Source: Rhizobium tumorigenes
GTDB lineage: Bacteria; Pseudomonadota; Alphaproteobacteria; Rhizobiales; Rhizobiaceae
DNA length: 64,000 nucleotides
Assembly (NCBI RefSeq): GCF_003240565.2
Contig: NZ_CP117255.1
Location: 1,674,001 to 1,738,000 of the forward strand
Reading direction: 5' to 3'
Made by a program: the position numbers and the translations under genes. Shown one piece after another: positions 16,090-25,356 of the stretch. The notes under the pieces were generated by a model. It was given only the letters and a program-made list of their open reading frames with translations. It was not told the DNA's origin and did no database searches. How positions within the stretch are numbered: the stretch's first letter is position 1; each line of letters starts with the position of its first letter.

Positions 16090-19035
16090 ATGGCTAGATC
16101 CCCGAAAAACTCTCCCGCTCGCGATGATCGAAATATCGGTTTCGAGGAGGCTCCGCAGGCGCCCTTCGAAGGCGCGCCGTTGTCAGGCGGGGTTGCCGAC
16201 TGGGTGAAGCAGCTCGAAGCGGAAGCGGAGATTTCCGGCGTCGAGACGCAGCGCGAGATCGCCTCCAAGGCCGGCAAGCATCGCAAGAAGGTCGAAATCG
16301 CCGCCTCCAAATCGGCGCGCGGCACCTCCATGGGCGGTTCGACCGATCCGAAGACGCGGGCTGCCGCCGGGCTCAATCCGGTCTCCGGCATGGATACCTC
16401 GCTCGAGGACGCCGCCAATGCGGGCACGGCCGTCACCGCCACTGTGGAGGCACTGTCGGCGCTGATCGAAAGCGGCAATCCGCTGTTCAAGGACGGCAAG
16501 ATGTGGACACCCCACCGTCCTGCCCGGCCGGAAAAATCGGAGGGCGGCATCAAAATCCGCATGCAGTCCGACTACGAGCCGGCCGGCGACCAGCCGACAG
16601 CGATCAAGGAACTTGTCGCCGGCATCGACAGTGGCGAGCGCAGCCAGGTGCTGCTTGGCGTCACCGGCTCCGGCAAGACCTTCACCATGGCCAAGGTGAT
16701 CGAGGCGACGCAACGCCCTGCCCTGATTCTCGCGCCGAACAAGACGCTGGCGGCCCAGCTCTATTCCGAGTTCAAGAACTTCTTTCCCGACAATGCGGTG
16801 GAATACTTCGTCTCCTATTACGACTATTACCAGCCGGAAGCCTATGTGCCGCGCTCCGACACCTTCATCGAGAAGGAATCGTCGATCAACGAGCAGATCG
16901 ACCGGATGCGCCACTCCGCCACCCGCTCGCTGCTGGAGCGCGACGACTGCATCATCGTCGCATCCGTCTCCTGCATCTACGGTATCGGCTCTGTCGAGAC
17001 CTACACGGCGATGACGTTCCAGATGACGGTGGGCGACAAGCTCGACCAGCGGCAGTTGCTCGCCGACCTCGTGGCCCAGCAATACAAGCGCCGCGACATG
17101 GATTTCCAGCGCGGCTCTTTCCGGGTGCGCGGCGATACGATCGAGCTGTTCCCCGCCCACTTGGAAGACGCGGCCTGGCGGATCTCGATGTTTGGCGACG
17201 AGATCGACAGCATCACCGAGTTCGATCCGCTGACCGGCCACAAGACCGGCGACCTGAAATCGGTCAAGATCTACGCCAACTCGCACTATGTGACGCCGCG
17301 CCCGACGCTGAACGGCGCTATCCGCCACATCAAGGAAGAGCTGAAAATGCGGCTGGCCGAGCTCGAAAAGGGCGGCCGCCTGCTGGAAGCCCAGCGGCTG
17401 GAGCAGCGCACACGCTACGATATCGAGATGATCGAGGCGACCGGCTCCTGCGCCGGCATCGAAAACTATTCGCGCTATCTCACTGGCCGGAACCCCGGCG
17501 AACCGCCACCCACCCTGTTCGAATATATCCCTGACAATGCCCTGCTGTTCATCGACGAGAGCCACGTCTCCGTTAGCCAGATCGGCGGCATGTATCGCGG
17601 CGACTTCAAGCGCAAAGCGACGCTGGCCGAATACGGTTTCCGCCTGCCCTCCTGCATGGACAACCGACCGCTGCGCTTCGAGGAATGGGACGCCATGCGC
17701 CCCAACACCATCGCCGTGTCGGCGACGCCCGGCAACTGGGAGATGGAGCAATCCGGCGGCGTCTTTGCAGAGCAGGTCATCCGCCCGACCGGACTTATCG
17801 ATCCGCCTGTCGAGGTGCGCTCCGCCCGCAGCCAGGTCGACGACGTGCTTGGCGAAATCCGCGAGACGGCGGCTGCCGGCTACCGCACGCTGGTCACTGT
17901 CCTCACCAAGCGCATGGCCGAGGACTTGACCGAATACCTGCACGAACAGGGCGTACGTGTGCGCTACATGCACTCCGATATCGATACGCTGGAGCGCATC
18001 GAGATCATCCGCGACCTCCGGCTCGGCGCCTTCGACGTGCTCATCGGCATCAACCTTCTGCGTGAAGGCCTCGACATCCCGGAATGCGGCTTCGTCGCAA
18101 TTCTCGATGCCGACAAGGAGGGTTTTCTGCGCTCCGAGACGTCGCTGGTGCAGACCATCGGCCGCGCCGCGCGTAACGTCGACGGCAAGGTCATCCTCTA
18201 TGCCGACAACATCACCGGTTCGATGAAGCGGGCGATGGAGGAAACCTCGCGCCGCCGCGAAAAGCAGGTGGCCTACAACACCGCCCACGGTATCACGCCG
18301 GAATCGGTGAAGGCCCGCATTTCCGACATCCTCGACAGCGTCTACGAGCGCGATCACGTCCGCGCCGATATTTCCGGCGTGTCGGGCAAGGGCTTTGCCG
18401 ATGGCGGCAACCTGGTCGGGGGTAACCTGCAGGCCCATCTCAACGCGCTCGAAAAGCAGATGCGCGACGCCGCAGCCGATCTGGACTTCGAGAAGGCAGC
18501 CAGACTACGCGACGAGATCAAGCGCCTCAAGGCCGCCGAACTCGCCGTCATGGACGACCCGATGGCCCGCCAGGAAGCCAGGGCGGTCGAGGGCGACAAC
18601 GGCAAGCCCAAAGGCAAGCGCAAAACTTCCATCTCTCCCGGTGGCGGGGCGATGTCGGCGCAGCCGACAGAGGGAGGCGTAAACGCATCCTCTGCCTCCT
18701 ACTTCCAGAAACCGTCGCTCGACGACATGGGACCGGGCACCGACACGGCACGGCCGTTGTTCCGCAAGAACAGCCTCGACGAAATGACGGTCGGGCGTAC
18801 GGAAAAGCCGGTGGCGGGCAGCCTGCCGGAACGTCCGCCGGAAACGGTGAGCAGCAAGAAGCGTTTTTCGCCGCTGCTCGAAGGGCAGCCGGACAAGGAC
18901 GCCAGCCCCGCATCCGGCAAGGACGACCCTCGCCCGATCGTCCGCGCCAAGGCCGGCGCCGGCTCCTACGAGGATGCCGGCGACGCCAAGCGCCAGAAGC
19001 GCACCAAGGGCAAGACCGGACGGCCGGGGCGCTAG
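16090..19035 (+). CDS. uvrB: Excinuclease ABC subunit B, long rhizobial form
   Basis: About 981 residues; the core enzyme is usually about 670. UvrB is the damage-verifying helicase of nucleotide excision repair, working with UvrA and UvrC. Core motifs: Walker A GVTGSGKT near residue 190, the beta-hairpin region [14 protein letters not shown], helicase motif VSATPGNWE, and the UVR domain ([20 protein letters not shown]) that contacts UvrC. An extra N-terminal region of about 155 residues and a C-terminal tail of about 150 residues, both low-complexity, flank the core. The tail includes a translated copy of the dispersed palindromic repeat (residues ~848-864). The start ATG 16090 (MARSPKNSP) fits relatives. 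Confidence 0.95.
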   Translation: MARSPKNSPARDDRNIGFEEAPQAPFEGAPLSGGVADWVKQLEAEAEISGVETQREIASKAGKHRKKVEIAASKSARGTSMGGSTDPKTRAAAGLNPVSGMDTSLEDAANAGTAVTATVEALSALIESGNPLFKDGKMWTPHRPARPEKSEGGIKIRMQSDYEPAGDQPTAIKELVAGIDSGERSQVLLGVTGSGKTFTMAKVIEATQRPALILAPNKTLAAQLYSEFKNFFPDNAVEYFVSYYDYYQPEAYVPRSDTFIEKESSINEQIDRMRHSATRSLLERDDCIIVASVSCIYGIGSVETYTAMTFQMTVGDKLDQRQLLADLVAQQYKRRDMDFQRGSFRVRGDTIELFPAHLEDAAWRISMFGDEIDSITEFDPLTGHKTGDLKSVKIYANSHYVTPRPTLNGAIRHIKEELKMRLAELEKGGRLLEAQRLEQRTRYDIEMIEATGSCAGIENYSRYLTGRNPGEPPPTLFEYIPDNALLFIDESHVSVSQIGGMYRGDFKRKATLAEYGFRLPSCMDNRPLRFEEWDAMRPNTIAVSATPGNWEMEQSGGVFAEQVIRPTGLIDPPVEVRSARSQVDDVLGEIRETAAAGYRTLVTVLTKRMAEDLTEYLHEQGVRVRYMHSDIDTLERIEIIRDLRLGAFDVLIGINLLREGLDIPECGFVAILDADKEGFLRSETSLVQTIGRAARNVDGKVILYADNITGSMKRAMEETSRRREKQVAYNTAHGITPESVKARISDILDSVYERDHVRADISGVSGKGFADGGNLVGGNLQAHLNALEKQMRDAAADLDFEKAARLRDEIKRLKAAELAVMDDPMARQEARAVEGDNGKPKGKRKTSISPGGGAMSAQPTEGGVNASSASYFQKPSLDDMGPGTDTARPLFRKNSLDEMTVGRTEKPVAGSLPERPPETVSSKKRFSPLLEGQPDKDASPASGKDDPRPIVRAKAGAGSYEDAGDAKRQKRTKGKTGRPGR
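18631..18680 (+). repeat. Palindromic repeat copy 1, in frame inside uvrB
   Basis: A diverged copy of the two-hairpin element seen seven more times in this window. It is translated in the uvrB tail as [16 protein letters not shown]. The second hairpin (GTCGGCGCAGCCGAC) is intact; the first has mismatches. Confidence 0.75.
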
Positions 19036-19174
19036 AAAACAAGGCTGCCCGCGCTCGCAAAGCAAAAAACTTGGGCCCGACAGGGCTCGTTGATGGGTTG
19101 CGGGCGCGCTGTTAAGACTAAGGCAATCTCCGCATGGCAAGCCATATGTCACTTGCCTTAAAGAGGACGGAACC

Positions 19175-19378
19175 ATGGCGCTGATCGGCTTCAAGAATAC
19201 CCACAACCAGCCTGTCTACGTCAATCCGGCGCAGGTGCTCTACGTCACGACTTTCGAAGAAGACGTGTCGATCATCGCCTTTGCCGTATCCGGCGCCGGC
19301 GGCAACCCGCTGACGATTTATGTGCGCGGCAATGTCGACCAGATCCGCATGAAGATCGACGGAACTGCCCAACGCTGA
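19175..19378 (+). CDS. Small conserved protein of unknown function
   Basis: A 67-residue protein starting MALIGFKNTHNQPVYVN, with AGAGGACGG just before the ATG. It shows alternating beta-strand-like segments (QVLYVTTF, VSIIAFAVSG, PLTIYVRG) and no signal peptide. It resembles uncharacterised short proteins of rhizobia; the layout is reminiscent of FlbD-like small proteins but I see no decisive motif. Confidence 0.65.
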   Translation: MALIGFKNTHNQPVYVNPAQVLYVTTFEEDVSIIAFAVSGAGGNPLTIYVRGNVDQIRMKIDGTAQR

Positions 19379-19478
19379 TGACGGAGAGCGGCGCAAACGT
19401 GCGCCTGTCGTAACGATCCGATTTCAAACGGTCAGACGCAGGCGATGTCGCGAGCGACGTTCTCGCCAGCTTGCGCCC

Positions 19479-20078
19479 TCACCCGAACACCTCGCCGGGA
19501 TAGGCACCCCAGATGGCGGCCTGCCTGACATACCCCGTGAGCCGCAGACCGCTCAGATGCACGCGGCACCAGCTGCCGTCGCAGGCCGATAGCCTCAGCA
19601 ACACCTTCGGCTGCAGCACCGCGATTGCCGTCGCCTTGGCATTGGCGGCCACCCGCAGCGGCACGTTGGCCGAGAGCCAGGGGCCAACGATGCCGGTCCG
19701 CTGGCCCGATAGCAGCGAGCCGTACATCCACCCGGACGTGCCGTCGGAATCCCGCACCTGCCGCCAGCGGCCATATTCCTGGATGACTTCGAGCGGCAGG
19801 CCAGGCGCGACATAGATGAAGCGCGTCGCATAATCGAGCGAAGGCCCGATGCGCAAGCGCGCCTTTCGCGGTTTCAGCGACACGAAACGCGGCATGGCCA
19901 AGCCGCTTTCGCTGCCGCGCGCAAAGCCGGGCGCCAGCACCGGAGCAGGCGTGCCAGCGGATGTGCCCGACAGCAGAGGTGCGGCCGATGGCAGCGGCTG
20001 CGAGAGTGGCGAGACCAGCAGCACGATGGCCGAAAAACCGGCGACGGCCACGAGGCTGCGGGACAAGGGCGCCCTCAC
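19479..20078 (-). CDS. Exported bacterial SH3-domain protein
   Basis: About 199 residues beginning at a GTG that overlaps the stop of the upstream gene (GTGA), so it is translationally coupled to the IalB-like gene. An N-terminal hydrophobic segment (SLVAVAGFSAIVLLVSPLSQ) serves as signal or anchor. Two bacterial SH3 modules follow: one around ARLRIGPSLDYATRFIYVAP...GRWRQVRDSDGTSGWM and a second around VPLRVAANAKATAIAVLQP...GSWCRVHLSGLRLTGYV. Such domains commonly bind cell-wall peptides. The pairing with the IalB-like gene points to an envelope role. Confidence 0.85.
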   Translation of the reverse strand: MRAPLSRSLVAVAGFSAIVLLVSPLSQPLPSAAPLLSGTSAGTPAPVLAPGFARGSESGLAMPRFVSLKPRKARLRIGPSLDYATRFIYVAPGLPLEVIQEYGRWRQVRDSDGTSGWMYGSLLSGQRTGIVGPWLSANVPLRVAANAKATAIAVLQPKVLLRLSACDGSWCRVHLSGLRLTGYVRQAAIWGAYPGEVFG

Positions 20079-20569
20079 CGGCAGGCCGACACCTTCTTCA
20101 GCGCCGCCGAGATGCCGTCCAGCGAATAGGTGTAGCGGGTCGGCGTGCCGCGTTTCGAGGTGGCGCTGACGGTCATGTCGCTGCCGCCCTGCATCGCCGC
20201 CACGAGATCCGGCTCCTTGGCCACGTCCCGCACCCAGGCGGCATTGTCCTTGGACACCATGGCGAAGCGTTTGTCGTCGACCGAAACGGTGATCGGCGCG
20301 CCCGGCTTCAGCATATAGCCACGCACCGCCTCTGGCACGAAGCCGCCGTCGGCGGATGGCGACACCAGGAAAAAGTTCTTCCCGTGGTCGATCCCGGCAG
20401 GCTCCATCTTCTTCGGCATCGAAAGCGCATAGCAAACCGTCCCCGACTTCGCCGCATAGGAATAGACGCCCCAGTCATCGAACTGCTGGATCCGGCTAGG
20501 CTCGGCAAACGCCGCGGCAGAAGAGGCAAGAACGGCAGCGACAACGAGAAAAGAGGTTTTTCCAGGCAT
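20075..20569 (-). CDS. Invasion-associated locus B (IalB) family protein
   Basis: A 164-residue exported protein with a signal peptide ending at AAAFAEPS. The family pattern is clear: DDWGVYSYAAKSGTVCYALS near the start, a central FFLVSPSADGG segment, a GAPITVSVDDKRFAMV strand and a C-terminal ISAALKKVSACR containing the second cysteine. In Bartonella IalB affects host-cell entry; in rhizobia these proteins are periplasmic with unknown role. It is the first gene of a two-gene unit with the SH3 protein. Confidence 0.82.
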   Translation of the reverse strand: MPGKTSFLVVAAVLASSAAAFAEPSRIQQFDDWGVYSYAAKSGTVCYALSMPKKMEPAGIDHGKNFFLVSPSADGGFVPEAVRGYMLKPGAPITVSVDDKRFAMVSKDNAAWVRDVAKEPDLVAAMQGGSDMTVSATSKRGTPTRYTYSLDGISAALKKVSACR

Positions 20570-20810
20570 GATCTTCCAGACAGGTTTTGGACAAACTCAG
20601 GCCGGATTTCGGAACATTTCCGGCCACGCGAAGGCCCAATTGGAGACTGCCGGGGGTTACCGGGAGGTTAATGGGGTGGTTACGATATTGTGATGGAGAG
20701 TCCATTACCTAAGGAATTTTCAGGATTTCTAAACCCTTGAGTTAATTGGAGACCTCACCGACAGCCTCGAGTTATGAAAATGTCGGTAGCCGAAATGCGA
20801 CAGGAACCCG

Positions 20811-22025
20811 CTATTTAAAATTGATAGCTAAGAACGATCTACGAATTTTACGCTTAGCTTCAATCTTATTTCTGCACTCCCTTAAAAATTGCACGTGGAC
20901 CGCGGCCATTTCGCGAAAGGGACTAGCCTTTACGTCAGCTTCAATCACTTCATCAAAATGAATATTGGCTTCATATGAACTTTCCTCTATGGAAACTCCG
21001 CGGCCCCCGCCTTTCGTGGTATTTGCAGGCATACTAACAATAAATTGAGTTGCTTCTAAGACAAGTCGCTCGAGATAAGATAAACCGTATTTTCCGCGAA
21101 TAAAAAAGAGAAAAGATCCATAATATATATTGCCAGAATCGTCGTTTATCGAAAAAAATAGCTTAAACTCCTCGTCAGGCGCAATTTTTCGGACAGATAG
21201 CTCCGGGAAAAATAACGCCATTTTTCCTTTTACACTCCTGGTCGATCTGGCCTTTACAAGAATAGATTCAATCTTTGGAAGTATGTAATTATTTTCAATA
21301 AACTCTTGATTTAGAGCAAAAGCTAAATTTAACGCATCGTCTTCCGACGCGCCTGACCAAAATATCGCATACGTCAATTATATTTTCAATTTGTTCCGAC
21401 ACTATAAACTCAGCAACGGCATACTCCTGAAATGAGCGGTGTAGGAAAACGTAACTGTCTCCATCTTTTATAATAACACACAAAGACTCAACAAAATCCA
21501 TCAGGACTGCGTCAAAGGCGCCATCGACCCCCATATAGAGTAATGACTTACCTATATACTGTAACACCTGCTCTCTCTCGAACTTAGTCTTACGATCAAT
21601 ATAGCTAAAATAACAAAAAGATCTCCAAATCTTGACGAAGACATCCTCCTGAAAGCCACTATGATACTGCCTCTTATAGAGAAACTTCATATTATCATGA
21701 TGCAGGTGCAGAGTATCAAATGCCTTTTTATAAAAAATATGCTTTTGCTCTGGAATATCTCCACCTTGAATGAAGGTAAGCAGCATCATATTACAAAGCA
21801 GAGGATTACTCAAAAATCTCTTATGAGAACCATAATAAGATTCTTCCAATTTCTGGACAAATTTAACTTTAATCTCATTTTCGATAGGTGATTTATGAAC
21901 AAGTTCTTTTATTTGTTTTTTGTCATAATCGCAGAGGGAACAATGGGTTGAAATACTCCATGAGTCTAGAAAATGTGTTGGTCGAGTCGTTATAACCAAC
22001 GATATGTTTGGAAATTCTTTTGTTA
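20811..22025 (-). pseudogene. 3' part of the NACHT gene
   Basis: Two overlapping frames: 21295-21999 carries the rest of the NACHT module (CDYDKKQIKELV, KRFLSNPLLCNMMLL, FLHRSFQEYAVAEF), and 20811-21377 carries a domain with ENNYILPKIESIL and FLFFIRGKYGLSYLERLV that I do not recognise as a named family. They are offset by one base near 21385. The second frame could alternatively start independently at a TTG right after a TAA, but sequence flow favours one original protein. Confidence 0.65.
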
Positions 22026-22866
22026 GGCAGTGTCCCCATAAACGGGGTTCATCTTATTGACGGTGTGTGATTCAATCTCCTTGAAAGGAGATTGCCATGC
22101 GCCGTCATGAATTGAGCGACGAAGAATGGGCTATCATTGCACCTCTTTTGCCGAACAATAGCCGTGGAATTGAACGTGTCGATGACCGCCGGGTGATCAA
22201 CGGCATCCTGTGGCGTTTCAGGACTGGTTCGTCTTGGCGAGATGTGCCGGAGCGTTATGGCCCGCGCACGACGCTTTACAATCGGTTCTCCCGATGGCGC
22301 AAGGCGGGCGTCTGGGATCGTCTTCTGGACGCCGTTTCAAAGCGTTACGATGGAGACATCGTGATGATCGACAGTTCTTGTGTTCGCGTTCACCAGCATG
22401 GTGCCAACGCTAAAAAGGGGGATCTGCCGATCCTTGCATGGGACGTTCGCGCGGCGGCCTGACGACAAAGATCCACGCTCTTGTCGATGCAGATGGCAGA
22501 CCGGTTCGGCTTGAACTCACCGCCGGCCAAGCCGCCGATGCACCGATGGCTGAAAAGCTGTTGAGCGACCTGCGGCCCGGCGCGACGATCCTCGCCGACA
22601 AGGCATATGACACCGACGCAATTCGTAACTTTGCCAAGCAACGCAAGTGCTGGGCGAATATCCCTGCAAAGGCCAATCGAAAGCAGACATTCAGCTTCAA
22701 CCGCTGGGTCTACCGTCAGCGCAATCTCGTGGAACGGTTCTTCAACCGTATCAAGCAGATGCGAGGCCTCGCGACGCGATACGACCGGCGCGCTGATAAT
22801 TACATGGCCGCCCTCAAGCTTGTCGCGACGAGGATATGGATCGCCTCAACTAATGAGTCCGTGGCC
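22026..22866 (+). mobile_element. IS5-family insertion sequence (IS427-like), copy 1, 841 bp
   Basis: Begins GGCAGTGTCCCC and ends GTCCGTGGCC, with imperfect terminal inverted repeats. It is flanked by a TA duplication (22024-22025 and 22867-22868). The boundary was set by comparing three copies and by the fact that its removal restores the NACHT frame. It carries two overlapping transposase frames with a DDE catalytic set. Inserted in the NACHT gene in the opposite orientation. Confidence 0.93.
22097..22462 (+). CDS. IS5-family transposase, OrfA (copy 1)
   Basis: 121 residues starting MRRHELSDEEWAIIAPLLP, with an N-terminal DNA-binding region (NGILWRFRTGSSWRDVPERYG) and the first catalytic Asp in IVMIDSSCVRVHQH. 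An A5G5 run at 22412-22421 can support a -1 slip (AAG to AAA, GGG to GGG) into OrfB, giving the full transposase. Identical to the copies at 27448 and 37946. Confidence 0.92.
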   Translation: MRRHELSDEEWAIIAPLLPNNSRGIERVDDRRVINGILWRFRTGSSWRDVPERYGPRTTLYNRFSRWRKAGVWDRLLDAVSKRYDGDIVMIDSSCVRVHQHGANAKKGDLPILAWDVRAAA

Positions 22867-22869
22867 TAG
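22438..22869 (+). CDS. IS5-family transposase, OrfB (copy 1)
   Basis: 143 residues (MGRSRGGLTTKIHALVDADG) with the second catalytic Asp in ILADKAYD and the Glu in NLVERFFNRIKQ. It is in the -1 frame relative to OrfA. Its TAG stop is not inside the IS: TA comes from the target duplication and G from the flanking gene. Confidence 0.92.
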   Translation: MGRSRGGLTTKIHALVDADGRPVRLELTAGQAADAPMAEKLLSDLRPGATILADKAYDTDAIRNFAKQRKCWANIPAKANRKQTFSFNRWVYRQRNLVERFFNRIKQMRGLATRYDRRADNYMAALKLVATRIWIASTNESVA

Positions 22870-23458
22870 TTTGTCAATATTTCGCAATGCGTCTTCGCGA
22901 CTTTTAGGCCCTATTTCATTGAGGCCATCCAGTAGAAATATGAATCTCCCTGCTCTTAGAAGACTAAGGAAGGCAGCAACGGGGGTATGACGTATTTGAA
23001 GAAAAAATCTCTTCGAAAGCAACGTCTTTGATATCTCTTTTTCCAAAATCAACATCACGCAATTCCAGAAAAACAGGAATAAATCCGTGATCGTCCCGGC
23101 ACATTTCACAAAACAAATTCTTTATTAATATCGATTTGCCTTGACCCGCGATTCCTTGAATAACAACAACTCGTTTTGCGGCGAGGAAGTCATAAATGCT
23201 ATCAACAGTCACACCTAAGTCGCCACAAGCAAGTGTCGGCTTTACAAAAATATCTCTTAATTGAACCGGCTGATGCGGCGAAAGGAGGGTGTGAAGTTTT
23301 TCATACCGCGCTAATCTCCTCTCATAATAATCGGAGATGCCGGCTTCGGTAGCAGCAAGGAAACCGTCCCTAGTTAGACTTATAGTCTTCTTAATACCGT
23401 CATAGACATCTTTGCAAAGCTCATTAAATAAGGGAATCGGCGCAATGACGAATGGCAT
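22869..23458 (-). pseudogene. 5' part of the NACHT gene
   Basis: Holds the N-terminal helical region (YYERRLARYEKLHTLL), Walker A and Walker B. A 1-base excess in the homopolymer at 23002-23007 sends the ribosome to a stop at 22964; the other frame carries RFIFLLDGLNEIGPKSRED up to the IS border. A homopolymer sequencing error is possible for this one lesion. Confidence 0.8.
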
Positions 23459-23657
23459 GCCTACCTCGCACTGTTGAGTGCACCGATAAGATGCGATTCT
23501 TACCGAAGCCGCAACCTGGTTGGCCTGTCGGCTCGAAGAGCAAAGACCAGATAGTGTCCCACTACATGAGTCCACTGTATGTGGATCTGGAAATCCAACG
23601 ATGACTGACTGTCATGAGCTAGGTTTCAACCAGTCGAAAGACGCAACCTCACCCCCA

Positions 23658-24239
23658 CTACTCCGCCGCCCGCAACTCCACCACATCCATCTCATACCCA
23701 TACTCCTCGAGCATAGTATACGCGTGCTCGATCGTCTCCACCTGCGCTTCCGCCTTGCGGATTGCCTCGGCAATCGCCGTTGTCCGCGCGCGGAGCATGG
23801 AGCCGAGGACGTCGGCTTCGGGACGGCGGCCTAGGCGGTCCATGTGTTTGCGGACGCGGGCGCGGTGGCGTTCCAGCTCGAGGATGTGGAAGCGGTTCTT
23901 GACCGCCTCGTCCGAAAGCTTTCGGCGCATCGCGGCAACCGGATCGAAGGAACCAGGCTCGCGCTCGTCGAGAATGAAATCGTTGACCAGCGCCTCGATC
24001 ATGGCCGCCCCCTGCAGGTCGCGCGGGTCGGCGAGCTGCGGATCGTAGCCGGTATCGTCGTAGACCTTGCGGCGGATCGGGTCCTGCAGCAGCTCGTACA
24101 CGGCCTGCAGCCTGCCGAAGTGCTCGGCATCGCCGCCGCTGTCGGGATGGGCGGTCTTGGCAGCTTTCCGATAGGCGCTCTTGATCGCATCGAGGCCCGC
24201 ATCGCGCGCGAGACCGAGCATCGCATAGGGATCCATCAT
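23658..24239 (-). CDS. J-domain (DnaJ-like) protein
   Basis: About 193 residues starting MMDPYAMLGLARDAGLD, with GAAGAGG upstream of the ATG; the open frame extends to 24347 but has no better start. A J-domain of about 65 residues with the HPD motif (AKTAHPDSGGDAEHF) would stimulate DnaK ATPase activity. The remainder is charged and helical (EAIRKAEAQVETIEHAY), with no zinc-finger or substrate domain, so this is a type III J-protein. In rhizobia a similar gene often precedes cobS-cobT; here the broken NACHT gene lies downstream. Confidence 0.85.
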   Translation of the reverse strand: MMDPYAMLGLARDAGLDAIKSAYRKAAKTAHPDSGGDAEHFGRLQAVYELLQDPIRRKVYDDTGYDPQLADPRDLQGAAMIEALVNDFILDEREPGSFDPVAAMRRKLSDEAVKNRFHILELERHRARVRKHMDRLGRRPEADVLGSMLRARTTAIAEAIRKAEAQVETIEHAYTMLEEYGYEMDVVELRAAE

Positions 24240-24914
24240 CTTGCTACCTCTTCCGCCTGCCCGCACGCACCCACTCCGACTAGCCTCTTGCACGCCCGGC
24301 TTCAACCCCCGCAGCGCGTTGATATCATCGGCCTTGCTCGGGACCAAATTGTGGAGACCGTCACGATATCCCCGACTTTAAGGCGACCACAACCTTATGG
24401 CGACTGGCCGTCGGCCGCATGCCGGAAACCTGTGCCAACGGACGCGAAAACCACGCCACCGGGCCGTCGGGGCAGATGCTTTATAGGCGATATATAACGG
24501 ACCATGCCGGAGGTCTGCGAGGTCAGAATTGTGCGCCTGAAATTGCACGAGACCCCGTCCGGGAAGCGCAAAATCCCGTTCCGGGGCAGCGAAAAAAGAC
24601 ATCGACGCAACCTCCCGAAATGGCACAACCGTCCTGAATGGGGCTTCAGAAACCCTTCAAACCCTTGATTTAAAGGCGCTATGCCGCGCAGGTTGAAACG
24701 TGTCGAAATTTTGTCGCTTGCTTTTTTAAAAAAATGCTGCCACGAATTGGTTCTCGGGCATTTACTTGCCGGTGACTGGACAGATGTGGCAAAGCCTGCG
24801 TAGACGTTCTTTCCCCGTACGTGACTACTCGACCGTCTTCCGCGCCGCGCGAAGGCACAACCGTCCGGCATCGACCACCGGGCAAAATGGACTAGAGGGA
24901 AAAGGACTATTTCC
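24240..24914. other. Long intergenic stretch before cspA, no gene seen
   Basis: About 675 bp between the divergent J-domain gene and cspA. The minus-strand frame at 24395-24973 overlaps the cspA start and has no protein features. The part just before cspA includes an AT-rich tract (around 24720-24740) and probably a long 5' leader, usual for cold-shock genes; I could not fix the promoter. Confidence 0.4.
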
Positions 24915-25127
24915 ATGGCGACCAAGGGCACCGTTAAATTTTTCAACCAGGACAAGGGTTTTGGTTTCATCACGCCAGAAGGCGGCGCTAAGGATGTGTT
25001 CGTTCACATCTCCGCTCTCCAAGCTTCCGGCATCCAGTCGCTGCGCGAAGGCCAGCAGGTCACGTTCGACACTGAGCCGGATCGCATGGGCAAGGGTCCG
25101 AAGGCCGTCAACATCTCGGCTTTCTGA
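24915..25127 (+). CDS. cspA: Cold-shock protein, CspA family
   Basis: A 70-residue single cold-shock domain that binds single-stranded RNA and DNA. RNP1 is [11 protein letters not shown] and RNP2 is [17 protein letters not shown] precedes the ATG. Rhizobia carry several paralogues, so the symbol is generic. It ends in a strong terminator. Confidence 0.95.
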   Translation: MATKGTVKFFNQDKGFGFITPEGGAKDVFVHISALQASGIQSLREGQQVTFDTEPDRMGKGPKAVNISAF

Positions 25128-25157
25128 GACCCGTCCAGTCACGACGACATTTTGAAG

Positions 25158-25189
25158 AACGGCGTGCTGCAGGGCGCGCCGTTTTTTTT
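25158..25189 (+). terminator. Rho-independent terminator after cspA
   Basis: AACGGCG pairs with CGCCGTT across a 12-nt loop, followed by a run of eight Ts, about 30 bp after the cspA stop. Confidence 0.9.
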
Positions 25190-25238
25190 GTGTTTGAGCT
25201 TAAGTTGATGCCGTGGAGGGCAGCCTTTTTGCTCGGTG

Positions 25239-25290
25239 CCACCCCCCTCTGTCAGCTGCGCTGACATCTCCCCCACAAGTGGGGAGATTA
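25239..25290. repeat. Palindromic repeat copy 2
   Basis: Two-hairpin element between cspA and dusA, in the orientation starting CCCCCCTCTGTCAG and ending with the hairpin CTCCCCCACAAGTGGGGAG. Confidence 0.85.
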
Positions 25291-25356
25291 TTCTTTTCCA
25301 TTGCCGACTCCTGGCTTTCGGCTGATCTGCCTCTTGCGGGCTGACAGTTCCCGGCC

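Larger units (their letters stand above)
20811..23458 (-). pseudogene. NACHT-domain NTPase (bacterial NLR-like, probable anti-phage), interrupted by an IS element and two frameshifts
   Basis: Reading the minus strand from ATG 23458 (MPFVIAPIPLFNELC, with GAGGT just upstream), the protein contains a Walker A motif GIAGQGKS (residues 102-109). After correcting one extra base in an A6 run at 23002-23007 it continues through Walker B (FIFLLDGLNE). It is then cut by an IS5-family element at 22026-22866. Removing the IS and one TA copy gives a continuous frame through FPNISLVITTRP, a standard NACHT motif, then the winged-helix end FLHRSFQEYAVAEFI. A second frameshift near 21385 leads into the C-terminal part ending at 20811. 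NACHT proteins of this class sense phage and trigger cell death or arrest in other bacteria. The gene is AT-rich relative to its neighbours, suggesting acquisition by transfer. It should be inactive as it stands. Confidence 0.85.

Noticed and set aside
16183..18438. Minus-strand frame of 751 codons
   Set aside because: Antisense shadow of uvrB; composition dominated by His, Arg, Asp and Val with no domain.
20811..21377. Treating the 188-codon frame as an independent gene
   Set aside because: It would start at a TTG right after a stop with no ribosome site, while it continues the NACHT protein if one base is corrected.
24395..24973. Minus-strand frame of 192 codons upstream of cspA
   Set aside because: It overlaps the cspA coding start, has no recognisable features and no good ribosome site.
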